Below, one piece after another: positions 44,259 to 53,783 of a stretch of 64,000 nt of DNA. The stretch is from Bacteroidota bacterium (lineage in GTDB: Bacteria; Bacteroidota; Bacteroidia; Flavobacteriales; Flavobacteriaceae), in contig JAFDZC010000006.1 of NCBI GenBank assembly GCA_018267095.1, positions 372,001 to 436,000 of the forward strand, written 5' to 3'. The translations under genes were made by a program, and so were the position numbers. Every line of letters starts with the position of its first letter. The stretch's first letter is position 1. The notes under the pieces are model-generated. The model made no database searches and was not told the origin of the DNA. It saw only the letters and a program-made list of their open reading frames with translations.

Positions 44259-47200
44259 AAGCATCAAGACGGTCAAATTCAGCGCGGTGTTTACGGGCAC
44301 GCGACCACAATAAATACAAAGTCGGAATCACAAACAGCGTCAAAATCAAAGAGAAAATCGTTCCGCCCACAATCACCACGCCCATACCAATTCGGCTGTT
44401 AGAGGCTGCTCCGAGCGATAACGCAATCGGCAAAGCGCCTAAAGCAATCGCCAGACTCGTCATCAAAATTGGACGTAAACGCGATTCGGCGGCGTGCAAA
44501 ATTGCCTCGGTTTTATCCATGCCTTGTTCGCGCAATTGGTTGGCAAATTCCACAATTAAAATTCCGTTTTTGGTTACTAGACCAATGAGCATAATGGTGC
44601 CAATTTGACTAAAAATATTCCAAGTTTGACCAAACAACCACAACGAGAACAGCGCTCCGGCCACAGCCATCGGCACGGTCAAAATAATAATCAGCGGATC
44701 GATAAAACTTTCAAATTGTGCCGACAAAATCAAGAAAATAAGCAGCAAAGCCAAACCAAAAGCAAAGTATGTATTCGAGTTACTCTCTACAAAATCGCGG
44801 GATTCTCCTCCTAAATCAGTGGTAAAACTGTCGTCGAGTACTTTTTCGCGAATGCGATTCATGGCTTCAATTCCGTCGCTGATGCTTTTTCCGGGCGCTA
44901 AACCGGCCATTACCGTTGCCGACATATTGCGGTTGTTGTGGTATAATTGCGGTGGATTGCTCTTTTCATCCACATGAACCAAATTGTCTAATTGAATGAG
45001 CTGGCCTTGCGCATTACGCACAAACATCGAAGTTAAATCCAGCGGTTTTGAGCGGTCTTTTTGGTCAAATTGCCCGATGACTTGGTATTGTTTTCCGTTC
45101 ATCAAGAAATAGCCAAAACGCTGTCCGCTGAGCGAAAGTTGGAGTGTTTGCGCAATATCCAAGACAGAAACGCCTAGACTTTCTGCTTTTTCACGGTCAA
45201 TGGTCACGTTGATTTCAGGCTTGTTGAATTTGAGGTTGACATCGGTCATGGCAAAAGTCGGATCTTTGGCGGCTTCTTCCATGAATTGCGGTATCTTCTC
45301 TTGCAACTTCTCAAAGTTTGGTGCTTGAATAATGTATTGAATCGGAAGTCCGCCGCGTTTGTTCACGGCAATCGTCGGCTGTTCGGTCACTGAAGTTTTG
45401 GCATCCGGATAGGCCTTGGTCCATTTAGTGAGTTTTTCGGCCAGTTCTTTTTGTGAGCGTTCGCGTTTTTCAGGTTCGACCAAGGCGATGCGCACGCGAC
45501 CGCTGTTGGTGGCTGAAGCGTTGAATCCGGGTGCGGTGATCACCAAACTCACTTTTTTCTCCGGAATCGAATCGTCAATCAAACGCGACAATTCTTGCAT
45601 GAACCGATTGGTATAATCATACGAAGAACCTTCAGCGGTGGTGGTTACCATCACCAATGAACTTCGGTCGTCATAAGGCGCGGTTTCTTTCGGAAGGATA
45701 TTAAAAAACAGATAAATGAGCCCAAAACAAAAAGCCAAAATGGCAAAACTGATCCATTTGTGACCGATGAATTTCTGAAGCGAAACTGCATACGATTGGT
45801 TGATGTTTTCAAAAATAGGTTCGGTGAGCTCATAGAATTTTGATTTTTTCTGATGTCCGCCTTTCATCAAATAAGCGTTGAGCATCGGGGTCAAAGTCAA
45901 TGATACAAAAGCTGAAATAAGCACAGCCGCTCCAATCACAACCCCAAATTCGCGGAACAATCGGCCCACAAATCCGTCCAAGAAAATCACCGGTAAAAAC
46001 ACGGCAGCGAGTGTAATCGAAATTGAAATCACAGCAAAGAAAATTTCATTCGAGCCTTTAATCGCTGCTTCAATTGGGCTCATGCCTTCTTCGACTTTTT
46101 TGAAGATGTTCTCAGTGACTACGATTCCGTCATCGACCACCAAACCCGTCGCAAGTACAATGGCTAACAGCGTCAATACATTGATCGAAAAACCAAACAA
46201 CCACATGATAAAAAAGGTCGCAATGAGCGATACCGGAATATCAATCAGCGGACGAAATGCAATGGCCCAATCGCGGAAAAACAAATAAATAATCAAGATG
46301 ACCAACAAGATCGAAACGCCCAGAGTTTCGGCTACTTCAAGCACTGATTTTTTGACAAAAACCGTGTTGTCAATAGCGATGTTCAGGTGAATATCTTTGG
46401 GTAAATCTTTTTTAAGTACTTCAAATTTTTTGTAGAATTCTTTGGATATATCCAGATAATTCGCACCCGGAAGCGGAACAATGGCTACGGCCACGAGCGG
46501 CATGCCCGATTGCGACATTTGCGTTTCGAGGTTTTCAGGACCCAGCGTTGCCGAACCGACATCGCTGAGGCGAACAATTTTTTCGCCTTCAGTTTTGATG
46601 ATGAGGTTGTTGAATTCTTCAGGTTTGCTGAGGTTCCCGACCGTTTTTACCGTGAGTTCAGTACTGTTTCCGGTAAGTTTGCCCGAGGGAAGTTCTACGT
46701 TTTGCTGTCCGAGCGCATTCTTAACATCTGAAACGGTACAACCATAAGCGGCCAATTTAATCGGATTAATCCACAAACGCATGGCATATTTTTTTTGACC
46801 CCAAATTTGAATACCACTCACGCCCGGAATCGTTTCGAGTCGCGGCCCGATAATGTTTTCGGCATAATCGCTCAGTTCAAGCGGACTGCGCGTATCACTT
46901 TGAATCGTCATTGAAATAATCGCGTCGGCATTGGCATCGGCTTTTGAAACCACCGGCGGTCCGTCAATATCTTTGGGCAAACTTTTGGCCGCAATGGCTA
47001 CTTTGTCGCGCACATCGTTGGCCGCAGTTTCTAAATCTTTGTCGAGGTTAAATTCAACGGTAATATTGCTCGTTCCTTGAACGCTTGATGAAGTAATATT
47101 TTTGATGCCGTCAATCGAGTTGATCGCTTTTTCAATGGGTTCGGTAATTTGCGATTCGATGATGTCGGCGTTGGCTCCGGCATAGTCGGTTCGAATGGAT

Positions 47201-47334
47201 ATTTGTGCCGGATCAATCGACGGAAATTCTCGTACACCCAAAAATTTATAACCAATGAGTCCGAACAAAATCAGCGTTAAGTTCAGCACTATGGTCAGGA
47301 CGGGGCGTTTGATGCTTAGGGTTGATAAACTCAT
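44248..47334 (-). CDS. RND efflux transporter, HAE1 type inner-membrane pump
   Basis: This 1028-aa protein is close to AcrB in length. It starts LSTLSIKRPVLTIVLNL (TM1) and has the two porter domains and the TM4 proton-relay motif in VLATGLVVDDGIVVTENI, with two adjacent Asp. The second half has GLVTKNGILIVEFANQLRE, the TM10-11 signature with Lys. It exports small molecules against proton influx. The membrane fusion protein gene is 3 bp upstream and the TolC-type gene overlaps downstream. The substrate, possibly drugs, detergents or metabolites, cannot be predicted. Confidence 0.96.
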   Translation of the reverse strand: MSLSTLSIKRPVLTIVLNLTLILFGLIGYKFLGVREFPSIDPAQISIRTDYAGANADIIESQITEPIEKAINSIDGIKNITSSSVQGTSNITVEFNLDKDLETAANDVRDKVAIAAKSLPKDIDGPPVVSKADANADAIISMTIQSDTRSPLELSDYAENIIGPRLETIPGVSGIQIWGQKKYAMRLWINPIKLAAYGCTVSDVKNALGQQNVELPSGKLTGNSTELTVKTVGNLSKPEEFNNLIIKTEGEKIVRLSDVGSATLGPENLETQMSQSGMPLVAVAIVPLPGANYLDISKEFYKKFEVLKKDLPKDIHLNIAIDNTVFVKKSVLEVAETLGVSILLVILIIYLFFRDWAIAFRPLIDIPVSLIATFFIMWLFGFSINVLTLLAIVLATGLVVDDGIVVTENIFKKVEEGMSPIEAAIKGSNEIFFAVISISITLAAVFLPVIFLDGFVGRLFREFGVVIGAAVLISAFVSLTLTPMLNAYLMKGGHQKKSKFYELTEPIFENINQSYAVSLQKFIGHKWISFAILAFCFGLIYLFFNILPKETAPYDDRSSLVMVTTTAEGSSYDYTNRFMQELSRLIDDSIPEKKVSLVITAPGFNASATNSGRVRIALVEPEKRERSQKELAEKLTKWTKAYPDAKTSVTEQPTIAVNKRGGLPIQYIIQAPNFEKLQEKIPQFMEEAAKDPTFAMTDVNLKFNKPEINVTIDREKAESLGVSVLDIAQTLQLSLSGQRFGYFLMNGKQYQVIGQFDQKDRSKPLDLTSMFVRNAQGQLIQLDNLVHVDEKSNPPQLYHNNRNMSATVMAGLAPGKSISDGIEAMNRIREKVLDDSFTTDLGGESRDFVESNSNTYFAFGLALLLIFLILSAQFESFIDPLIIILTVPMAVAGALFSLWLFGQTWNIFSQIGTIMLIGLVTKNGILIVEFANQLREQGMDKTEAILHAAESRLRPILMTSLAIALGALPIALSLGAASNSRIGMGVVIVGGTIFSLILTLFVIPTLYLLWSRARKHRAEFDRLDAYEK

Positions 47335-47337
47335 ACT

Positions 47338-48396
47338 TTATGATTTGAGTTTCACTTGTACGGGCGCTTCGTTTTTAAGTGTCATTACACCGCTGGTAAT
47401 CAGTGTGTCGCCGGGGTTGAGGCCGGTTAAAATCAAGATGGACGCATCGGTTCTGGTGGCAGTTGTGACCATGCTTTCAGTTGCTTTTCCGCCTTTGACC
47501 ACATAAACTTTTTTGCCGTTTTGTACCGGAACAATGGCTTCGCTGGGCACCACTACCGCGTCTTTGATTTCATCCAGTGGCAAATCAATATTGGCAAAAG
47601 TGCCCGGTATGAGTTGGTTGTTGGCGTTTTCGGTACAGGCGCGCACTTGCAAGGTTCGCGTGGCGGCTTCAATGCCCGGTTCAAGTGCATAAATTTTGGC
47701 TTTGAAAACTTGTTCTGAATTTGCAACTTTAAAGTTCAAAACCGTGTTGTTTTTGATTTGCCCGGCATACTTCTCGGGAATCGAAAAAGTAATCTTGAGT
47801 TGTCCGGTGTTGACCAATTTGGCAATCAAGGTCGACGGTGTTAAATAACTGCCCGGTGAAATCGATCGTAAACCGATTTTACCCGAAAAAGGCGCGCGAA
47901 TGCTGGTTTTATCGAGTTGTGCGCTAATCAGTTGACTCTGTGCTTGTGCCGATTTGTAGTCGGCTAAACTAATGTCGTATTCTTCTTGACTGATGGCTTC
48001 TTTGGCCAGTAATAATCGGGCGCGGCGTTCATTTTCGGCGGCGAGTGATTCTTTGGTTTTGGCCTGTCTGAGCTGGGCGCGCAATTCGCTGTCGTTGATT
48101 TTGACCAGCAATTGGCCTTTTTGTACTTGACTTCCTTCTTGAAAATGAATGCTTTGTACGACGCCTGATACTTCGCTTCGAATTTCAACTTGCTCGTTGG
48201 CTTCTAGCGCTCCGGTCAGCGATAATTGATTGTCAAAACGCTGCGGTTGAACAATCATCCCGCTTACTTTGATGGGTTTTTTCGGCCCTTTGTCTTTGCC
48301 GGATTCGTCTTGGCTTTTGTTGTGGTCAATTCGGTAGGCGATTAAACTGCACAAACCAACGACCAATAGGGCATAAGCGATGTATTTTACTTTCAT
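47338..48396 (-). CDS. RND efflux membrane fusion protein (periplasmic adaptor)
   Basis: The protein has 352 aa. An N-terminal anchor (KYIAYALLVVGLCSLIAYRI) is followed by the lipoyl/biotinyl-like half-motifs VEIRSEVSGVVQSIHFQEGS and TSIRAPFSGKIGLRSISPGS around an alpha-hairpin (about 105-160). A beta-barrel domain and a membrane-proximal domain end at TSGVMTLKNEAPVQVKLKS. It links the RND pump to the TolC-type channel. It is the first gene of the operon; a -7 element TAAATTTG is found at 48437-48444. Confidence 0.94.
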   Translation of the reverse strand: MKVKYIAYALLVVGLCSLIAYRIDHNKSQDESGKDKGPKKPIKVSGMIVQPQRFDNQLSLTGALEANEQVEIRSEVSGVVQSIHFQEGSQVQKGQLLVKINDSELRAQLRQAKTKESLAAENERRARLLLAKEAISQEEYDISLADYKSAQAQSQLISAQLDKTSIRAPFSGKIGLRSISPGSYLTPSTLIAKLVNTGQLKITFSIPEKYAGQIKNNTVLNFKVANSEQVFKAKIYALEPGIEAATRTLQVRACTENANNQLIPGTFANIDLPLDEIKDAVVVPSEAIVPVQNGKKVYVVKGGKATESMVTTATRTDASILILTGLNPGDTLITSGVMTLKNEAPVQVKLKS

Positions 48397-48436
48397 AGGC
48401 TGAAATTCCTTGAGAAAAGGATGTTTGAATGTCAGC

Positions 48437-48444
48437 CAAATTTA
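48437..48444 (-). promoter_or_regulatory. -7 element of the RND efflux operon
   Basis: The minus strand reads TAAATTTG, an exact TAnnTTTG match, 40 bp before the ATG of the adaptor gene. No TTG lies 19 nt upstream. No dedicated repressor gene of the TetR or MarR type is adjacent. Confidence 0.5.
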
Positions 48445-48496
48445 GTTTTTCCCAACCGGAAAAGGCGAAAAGTTAAACTTTATTTAACAACCATTT

Positions 48497-50599
48497 TTAG
48501 CTGATGTGATTCCAGAGATTCTTCTTTTTGGTGAGCTCGATGTAGGTTTTGCGCAAGACAATGTGTTGTGGTAACTGCATCGGCGCATCTATTTTTAAAA
48601 TCTGAATCGCCCGATGACGAGCCAACTGAAGAATATCGCGGTCTTTGACCAAATCGGCTATTTGCAAATTCAAGATACCGCTTTGTTGGGTGCCCATCAA
48701 ATCGCCCGGCCCGCGCAGTTTGAGATCAACTTCGGCAATTTCAAAACCGTCGTTGGTGCGGCACATGGTCTCTAATCGGGTTTTACTATCAGCCGTGAGT
48801 TTATGCGAAGTCATCAAAATACAGTAACTCTGATCGGCGCCACGCCCCACACGACCGCGCAACTGATGCAATTGCGACAAACCAAAACGCTCGGCATTTT
48901 CAATAATCATCACGCTCGCATTGGGCACATTGACACCGACTTCAATCACGGTAGTGGCGACCATGATGTTGGTTTTTCCTTGGGCAAAGCGCTTCATTTC
49001 GGCGTCTTTTTCGGCAGGTTTCATTTTGCCATGCACGATCGAAATCGCGTATTGCGGCAACGGAAAATCACGCGAAATACTCTCGTAACCATCCATTAAA
49101 TCTTTGAGATCCATTTTTTCAGATTCCTGAATGAGCGGATATACAATATAAATCTGACGTCCGAGTGCTATTTCATCGCGGATAAATTTCCAAACCTTGA
49201 GTCGGTTGCTGTCAAAGCGATGCACGGTTTGAATTGGCTTTCGGCCCGGAGGTAACTCGTCAATGACGGATAAATCTAAATCGCCGTATAAACTCATCGC
49301 CAAGGTTCTCGGAATCGGCGTGGCGGTCATCACCAAAACATGCGGCGGAATGCTGTTTTTCTTCCAAAGTTTTGAGCGTTGCTCTACGCCAAATCGGTGT
49401 TGTTCGTCAATAATAGCCAATCCTAAATTGTAAAACTGAACCTTGTCTTCAAGCAAAGCATGCGTGCCAATCAAGATTTTGAGTTGACCGCTCTGCAGCA
49501 TTTCATGAATGATTTTTCGTTCGGCTGTTTTGGTGGATCCGGTCAATATTTTGATGCTGATGCCCATTTTATCGGCTAATTCACTGAGCCCTATGTAGTG
49601 CTGATTGGCCAAGATTTCAGTCGGCGCCATCAAGCAAGCCTGGAAACCGTTGTCAATGGCCAAAAGCATGCTCATAAAAGCCACGATGGTTTTGCCCGAA
49701 CCCACATCGCCTTGCAAAAGACGGTTCATTTGCGCGGGTTGGCCCATGTCGTTGCGGATTTCTTTGAGCACGCGTTTCTGCGCTCCGGTGAGTTCAAACG
49801 GTAGGTGATTCTGATAAAATTCATTGAAAAAAGTGCCGACTTGTGTAAAAGCGTGGCCTTTGATTTTGTGTTTTCGAATCAGGTTTTTACTGATGAGTTG
49901 CAGCTGTATGTAGAACAATTCTTCAAATTTGAGTCTGAATTGCGCCTTGGCTAATGCATCGTTGTTTTTCGGAAAATGGATGTTGAGTATTGCTTCTTTC
50001 TTGGGCATGAGTTGCCATTCAGACAGTAAATGCTCGGGCAAAGTTTCGGCAATCAAATCGCGGGTTTCGAGCAATAATTGTTGCTGCAATTTGCTAAAAG
50101 TCCGATGCGTAAATCCTTTGTTAGAAAGCGCTTCGGTAGAACGATACACGGCTTGTAAAGCACTGCGCAAATTCTGCTGGTGTTCGGTCAAAAGCTCAAT
50201 TTCAGGATGCGGCATCGAGAACTGATGGTTGAACAACTGACAACGACCAAAAATCACCATCGGCACATTGAGCAGTAGATTCTCGCGAATCCATTTGTGG
50301 CCTTGAAACCAAACAAGTTCCATTTGCCCGGTATCATCAATGAAGTTGGCGACCAGTCTTTTGCCGCGCTTTTGTTCCACCGTTTTGAGGTGGATGATTT
50401 TGCCGACCAGTTGAACTTCTGAGGGTTGTTCGCGCAACTCGTTTATTTTGTAATAACGCGTGCGGTCGATGTATCGGTGCGGATAGAATTGTAGCAAATC
50501 GGCATAGGTGTGAATGCCCAATTCTTTTCTGAGCAATTGTCCGCGACTCGGGCCAACACCTTTGAGGTATTCAATCGGGGTTTGCAACAACTCAGACAT
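48497..50599 (-). CDS. recG: ATP-dependent DNA helicase RecG
   Basis: This protein has 700 aa from the ATG at 50599 (MSELLQTPIEYLKGVGPSRG); an upstream in-frame ATG at 50683 adds 28 unrelated residues. The N-terminal wedge domain (about 1-200) carries an OB fold (VQLVGKIIHLKTVEQKRGK). The helicase core has Walker A LLQGDVGSGKTIVA, the DEQH box in IIDEQHRFGVEQRSK and motif III VLMTATPIPRTLAMS. The second RecA-like domain has VATTVIEVGVNVPNA and QLRGRVGRG. RecG reverses stalled forks and acts on branched DNA in repair and recombination. It diverges from the M1 peptidase gene. Confidence 0.97.
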   Translation of the reverse strand: MSELLQTPIEYLKGVGPSRGQLLRKELGIHTYADLLQFYPHRYIDRTRYYKINELREQPSEVQLVGKIIHLKTVEQKRGKRLVANFIDDTGQMELVWFQGHKWIRENLLLNVPMVIFGRCQLFNHQFSMPHPEIELLTEHQQNLRSALQAVYRSTEALSNKGFTHRTFSKLQQQLLLETRDLIAETLPEHLLSEWQLMPKKEAILNIHFPKNNDALAKAQFRLKFEELFYIQLQLISKNLIRKHKIKGHAFTQVGTFFNEFYQNHLPFELTGAQKRVLKEIRNDMGQPAQMNRLLQGDVGSGKTIVAFMSMLLAIDNGFQACLMAPTEILANQHYIGLSELADKMGISIKILTGSTKTAERKIIHEMLQSGQLKILIGTHALLEDKVQFYNLGLAIIDEQHRFGVEQRSKLWKKNSIPPHVLVMTATPIPRTLAMSLYGDLDLSVIDELPPGRKPIQTVHRFDSNRLKVWKFIRDEIALGRQIYIVYPLIQESEKMDLKDLMDGYESISRDFPLPQYAISIVHGKMKPAEKDAEMKRFAQGKTNIMVATTVIEVGVNVPNASVMIIENAERFGLSQLHQLRGRVGRGADQSYCILMTSHKLTADSKTRLETMCRTNDGFEIAEVDLKLRGPGDLMGTQQSGILNLQIADLVKDRDILQLARHRAIQILKIDAPMQLPQHIVLRKTYIELTKKKNLWNHIS

Positions 50600-50695
50600 G
50601 TCGATTTTGATTTTTAAAAAAGGCTTTGATGCCCACGAAGATAAGTATATTTTGAAAATTAAGAAACGCATAACAAGCTGCAATCACGTTCTGTG

Positions 50696-50703
50696 TATAT
50701 TTG
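50696..50703 (+). promoter_or_regulatory. -7 element of the M1 peptidase-patatin operon
   Basis: TATATTTG matches TAnnTTTG, 19 bp before the ATG at 50723. It excludes the alternative in-frame ATG at 50693, which lies upstream of the predicted transcript start. Confidence 0.6.
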
Positions 50704-50722
50704 CCTAGACATTTATTTACGC

Positions 50723-52825
50723 ATGAAAAAAATCGTCTTTTTATGGATGTTTACCGCAACTTTGTGGGCACAAAGCCCTCGCACAGTTGACTTTAAAACC
50801 ATCCATGCTGCGCTGAGCATCAATCCGGTCAAGCGCAATGTCATCGGACAAGCGGAATATACGTTTGAGCTTTTTAAAGGCGTGGATACTTTGCGTATCG
50901 ATGCCCAGAAAATGGTTTTTACCAACCTGAAGCTCAACGGTGAAAGCGTTAAATTCAAAGACAACAAAAAACAGCTTTTGCTCTTTGAAGGTTTGCGGGT
51001 CGGTAACAATGTTTTAAGCTTTGAATACGAGGCTTTTCCGACGCAAACCATGTATTTTGTCAACTGGGATTTTACCCAAAAAATCGACACGCCCGAAGAA
51101 GTTCAAGGGCAAATTTGGACACAAGGTCAAGGCAAAAATACCAGCCATTGGTTGCCGTGTATCGACGATGTTAATGACAAAGCGCTGTTTAGTTTAGACA
51201 TTGCTTTTCACAAGAGTTTTGAGGTGATTTCCAACGGTGTTTTGCTCGAAAAACAAGCCCGCGGCGACAACTTAATTTGGAAGTATCGCATGGATGAACC
51301 CATGAGCAGTTATCTCGTGATGTTGGCCATCGGGCATTTTCAGAAAAAGACCGAACAATCAGCCTTGGGCATTCCGCTGGAGATGTATTACGAAGCTGCC
51401 GATGCGAATCAATTTGAACCGACTTATCGCTATAGCAAAAAAATATTCGACTATCTTGAAAAAACCGTTGGCGTGGCTTATCCGTGGAAAGTTTACCGCC
51501 AAATTCCGGTGCGCGATTTCTTGTATGCCGGCATGGAAAACACTTCGGCCACTTTGTTTTCAAGAGATTTTGTGGTAGATAGCATTGCCTACAACGACCG
51601 AAATTATCTCAATGTCAACGCGCATGAATTAGCACATCAGTGGTTTGGCAATATGGTGACGGCGCAATCCGGAAAAGATCATTGGTTGCAAGAGGGATTT
51701 GCGACCTATTACGCACTTTTGGCCGAACGCGCGGTTTTTGGCGAAGATTACTTTTACAACAAACTCTACAAAACCTCACGGCAACTAATAGAAGCCGCAA
51801 AAACCGATACCATTCCCGTTTTGAATCCGAAAGCAAGTTCGTTGTCGTTTTACCAAAAAGGCGCTTGGGCTTTGCATGCTTTGCGCGAACAAATTGGCGC
51901 CAAAAAGTTTGATTTGGCCGTGAAAAATTACCTCAAAAAATACGCTTTTCAAAATGTAACCACTGATGATTTCTTGGCTGAAGTTAAAAAAGTTGCTTCG
52001 TTTGATGTGGTTGCATTCAAGAAATTGTGGTTGGAATCTGCGCAGTTTCCGGTGGCTCAAGCCGATGCTTTGTTGCTCAAAAATAGTTTTGTCAAGCAAT
52101 ATTACAATCTTCGCGATCACCGATTAGATTTGGCCAAAGATCGCCAGAGAATTTTAGACATTTTCAAGTCAAAAGCGTATTATCCCGTCAAAGAATTACT
52201 GGTTTATCAAGCAACCGAAAAATCTTTTGCCGATAAAGAATATTTGCTCCAAGCCGCACTAAAAACTGGCGAAATCAAGGTGCGACAAGCCGTCGCCAAT
52301 TCGCTCGAACAAATTCCGGAGTCGCTCAGAGTTGCTTATGAAACTTTGCTTGATGATTCGTCTTATGAAACCCGTGAAACGGCTTTGTATTTTTTATGGA
52401 AAAATTTTCCGGAACAACGCGCTCGATACATTGAAAAATCTAAAAAATGGATAGGTTTTCAGGATTTTAATTTGCGTTTGATGCATTTGTATTTGGCCTA
52501 TTTAACTACCGACCAAGCGGATGAAAAATCCAAAATTTACTTTGAATTGTTGCAATTTACCGGAACCAATTACGATTCAGGCGTGCAGGAATTGGCCTTG
52601 CTCAAGCTCATCAGTTTGGAACTTTTTACTGAGGATGTGCTCAAAAGTTTAGCTTTTGGAACCGGAAACCACCGTTGGCAGTTTGTGAATTTTTGCAAAG
52701 AAAACATCCGCAAGTTGCTCAAAGACGATCATTATCGCAAGATGTTTATCGAGATTGAGCCGCAATTACCTATTCGAGAGAAAACCCAATTGCAGCGTTT
52801 GCTCAACGAAAAAGAAATCAAATGA
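50723..52825 (+). CDS. Secreted M1-family zinc aminopeptidase
   Basis: The protein has 700 aa. A signal peptide (MKKIVFLWMFTATLWAQ) precedes an N-terminal beta domain and the gluzincin catalytic domain. The substrate motif is present as YAGMENTSATLF (G-A-M-E-N variant), and the zinc site is HELAHQWFG (about 301-309), with the third ligand Glu in WLQEGFATYYA. The C-terminal part (about 480-700) is helical, with HEAT-like repeats (SSYETRETALYFLWKNF). No sorting domain is present, so it is likely periplasmic. It removes N-terminal residues from peptides. Its stop overlaps the start of the patatin-like gene (ATGA). Confidence 0.94.
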   Translation: MKKIVFLWMFTATLWAQSPRTVDFKTIHAALSINPVKRNVIGQAEYTFELFKGVDTLRIDAQKMVFTNLKLNGESVKFKDNKKQLLLFEGLRVGNNVLSFEYEAFPTQTMYFVNWDFTQKIDTPEEVQGQIWTQGQGKNTSHWLPCIDDVNDKALFSLDIAFHKSFEVISNGVLLEKQARGDNLIWKYRMDEPMSSYLVMLAIGHFQKKTEQSALGIPLEMYYEAADANQFEPTYRYSKKIFDYLEKTVGVAYPWKVYRQIPVRDFLYAGMENTSATLFSRDFVVDSIAYNDRNYLNVNAHELAHQWFGNMVTAQSGKDHWLQEGFATYYALLAERAVFGEDYFYNKLYKTSRQLIEAAKTDTIPVLNPKASSLSFYQKGAWALHALREQIGAKKFDLAVKNYLKKYAFQNVTTDDFLAEVKKVASFDVVAFKKLWLESAQFPVAQADALLLKNSFVKQYYNLRDHRLDLAKDRQRILDIFKSKAYYPVKELLVYQATEKSFADKEYLLQAALKTGEIKVRQAVANSLEQIPESLRVAYETLLDDSSYETRETALYFLWKNFPEQRARYIEKSKKWIGFQDFNLRLMHLYLAYLTTDQADEKSKIYFELLQFTGTNYDSGVQELALLKLISLELFTEDVLKSLAFGTGNHRWQFVNFCKENIRKLLKDDHYRKMFIEIEPQLPIREKTQLQRLLNEKEIK

Positions 52826-53724
52826 GAGCTTTGGTGATTTCAGGCGGTGGCAGTAAGGGCGCGTTTGCCGGAGGCGTGGCGGAATACTTGATTCACGAGC
52901 AAAAGTGTCAGTATGATTTATTGCTCGGAACTTCAACCGGCAGTTTGCTGATTCCGCATTTGGCTTTGGGTAAAGTTGATAAAATCAAGAAGATTTACAC
53001 CGAGGTTTCGATGCAAAGCATTTTTGATATCAATCCGTTTGTTGTCAAACACAAAGATGGTTTAGATACCGTGAGCATTCATCATTTCAATGTGCTTCGA
53101 CAGTTTTTTGGCGGTAAGCGAACCTTTGGCGAAAGTCATAGATTGCGAAAATACATTGCAGATAATTTTTCAAAAGAAGAATTTGAAACGCTCAAAGAAT
53201 CAGCTGCTAATATTGTAGTTACCGTTACTAATTTATCGCGCAATGAAGTCGAGTATAAATGCATTCGCGATTTTGATTATGAAGATTTCTGCGACTGGAT
53301 TTGGATTTCGTGCAATTATATTCCGTTTATGAGTTTGGCGCACAAAGAGGGTTGCGATTATGGCGATGGCGGTTTTTCAAGTTTGGTGCCCATTCGCGAG
53401 GCAATCAATCGCGGAGCTACTGAAATTGATGTAATCGTTTTGGAAACCGAGGTGTTAACATCGCCCAGAAAAATAGGTAAAAATCCGTTTTCACTGATGG
53501 TTGATTTGTTTCAGACCTTGCTCGATCAAGTTGAAAAACACGATATCACCATTGGTAAACTCGCCGCCAAAAACAAAAATGTGCAACTCAATTTTTATTA
53601 TACACCGGTTCAACTTACAACGAATGCTTTGATTTTTAACAAAGAAAAAATGAAGCTATGGTGGCAACAAGGTTTTGATTATGCGCAGAGCAAGAGTGGT
53701 CAGTCATTGAATAATGAGATATAA
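52822..53724 (+). CDS. Patatin-like phospholipase
   Basis: This 300-aa protein has the patatin Ser-Asp dyad. The oxyanion loop is SGGGSKGAF, the nucleophile is S38 in LLLGTSTGSLL and the catalytic Asp is D182 in CDYGDGGFSS. There is no signal peptide, so it is cytoplasmic or acts on the inner face of the membrane. Substrates are probably membrane or storage lipids. Expression is coupled to the upstream M1 peptidase by a 4-bp overlap. It ends at a terminator shared with the convergent fasciclin-protein gene. Confidence 0.93.
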   Translation: MRALVISGGGSKGAFAGGVAEYLIHEQKCQYDLLLGTSTGSLLIPHLALGKVDKIKKIYTEVSMQSIFDINPFVVKHKDGLDTVSIHHFNVLRQFFGGKRTFGESHRLRKYIADNFSKEEFETLKESAANIVVTVTNLSRNEVEYKCIRDFDYEDFCDWIWISCNYIPFMSLAHKEGCDYGDGGFSSLVPIREAINRGATEIDVIVLETEVLTSPRKIGKNPFSLMVDLFQTLLDQVEKHDITIGKLAAKNKNVQLNFYYTPVQLTTNALIFNKEKMKLWWQQGFDYAQSKSGQSLNNEI

Positions 53725-53762
53725 AAAAAGCCCCCGCTACAACTCACTTGCGAGGGCTTTTC
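53723..53762. terminator. Bidirectional terminator between the patatin and fasciclin genes
   Basis: The stem GCCCCCGC/GCGAGGGC, with a 12-nt loop, is flanked by AAAAAAA on the left and TTTT on the right, so it can end transcripts on both strands. Confidence 0.8.
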
Positions 53763-53783
53763 CCAAAAACAAACTAACTAAAA

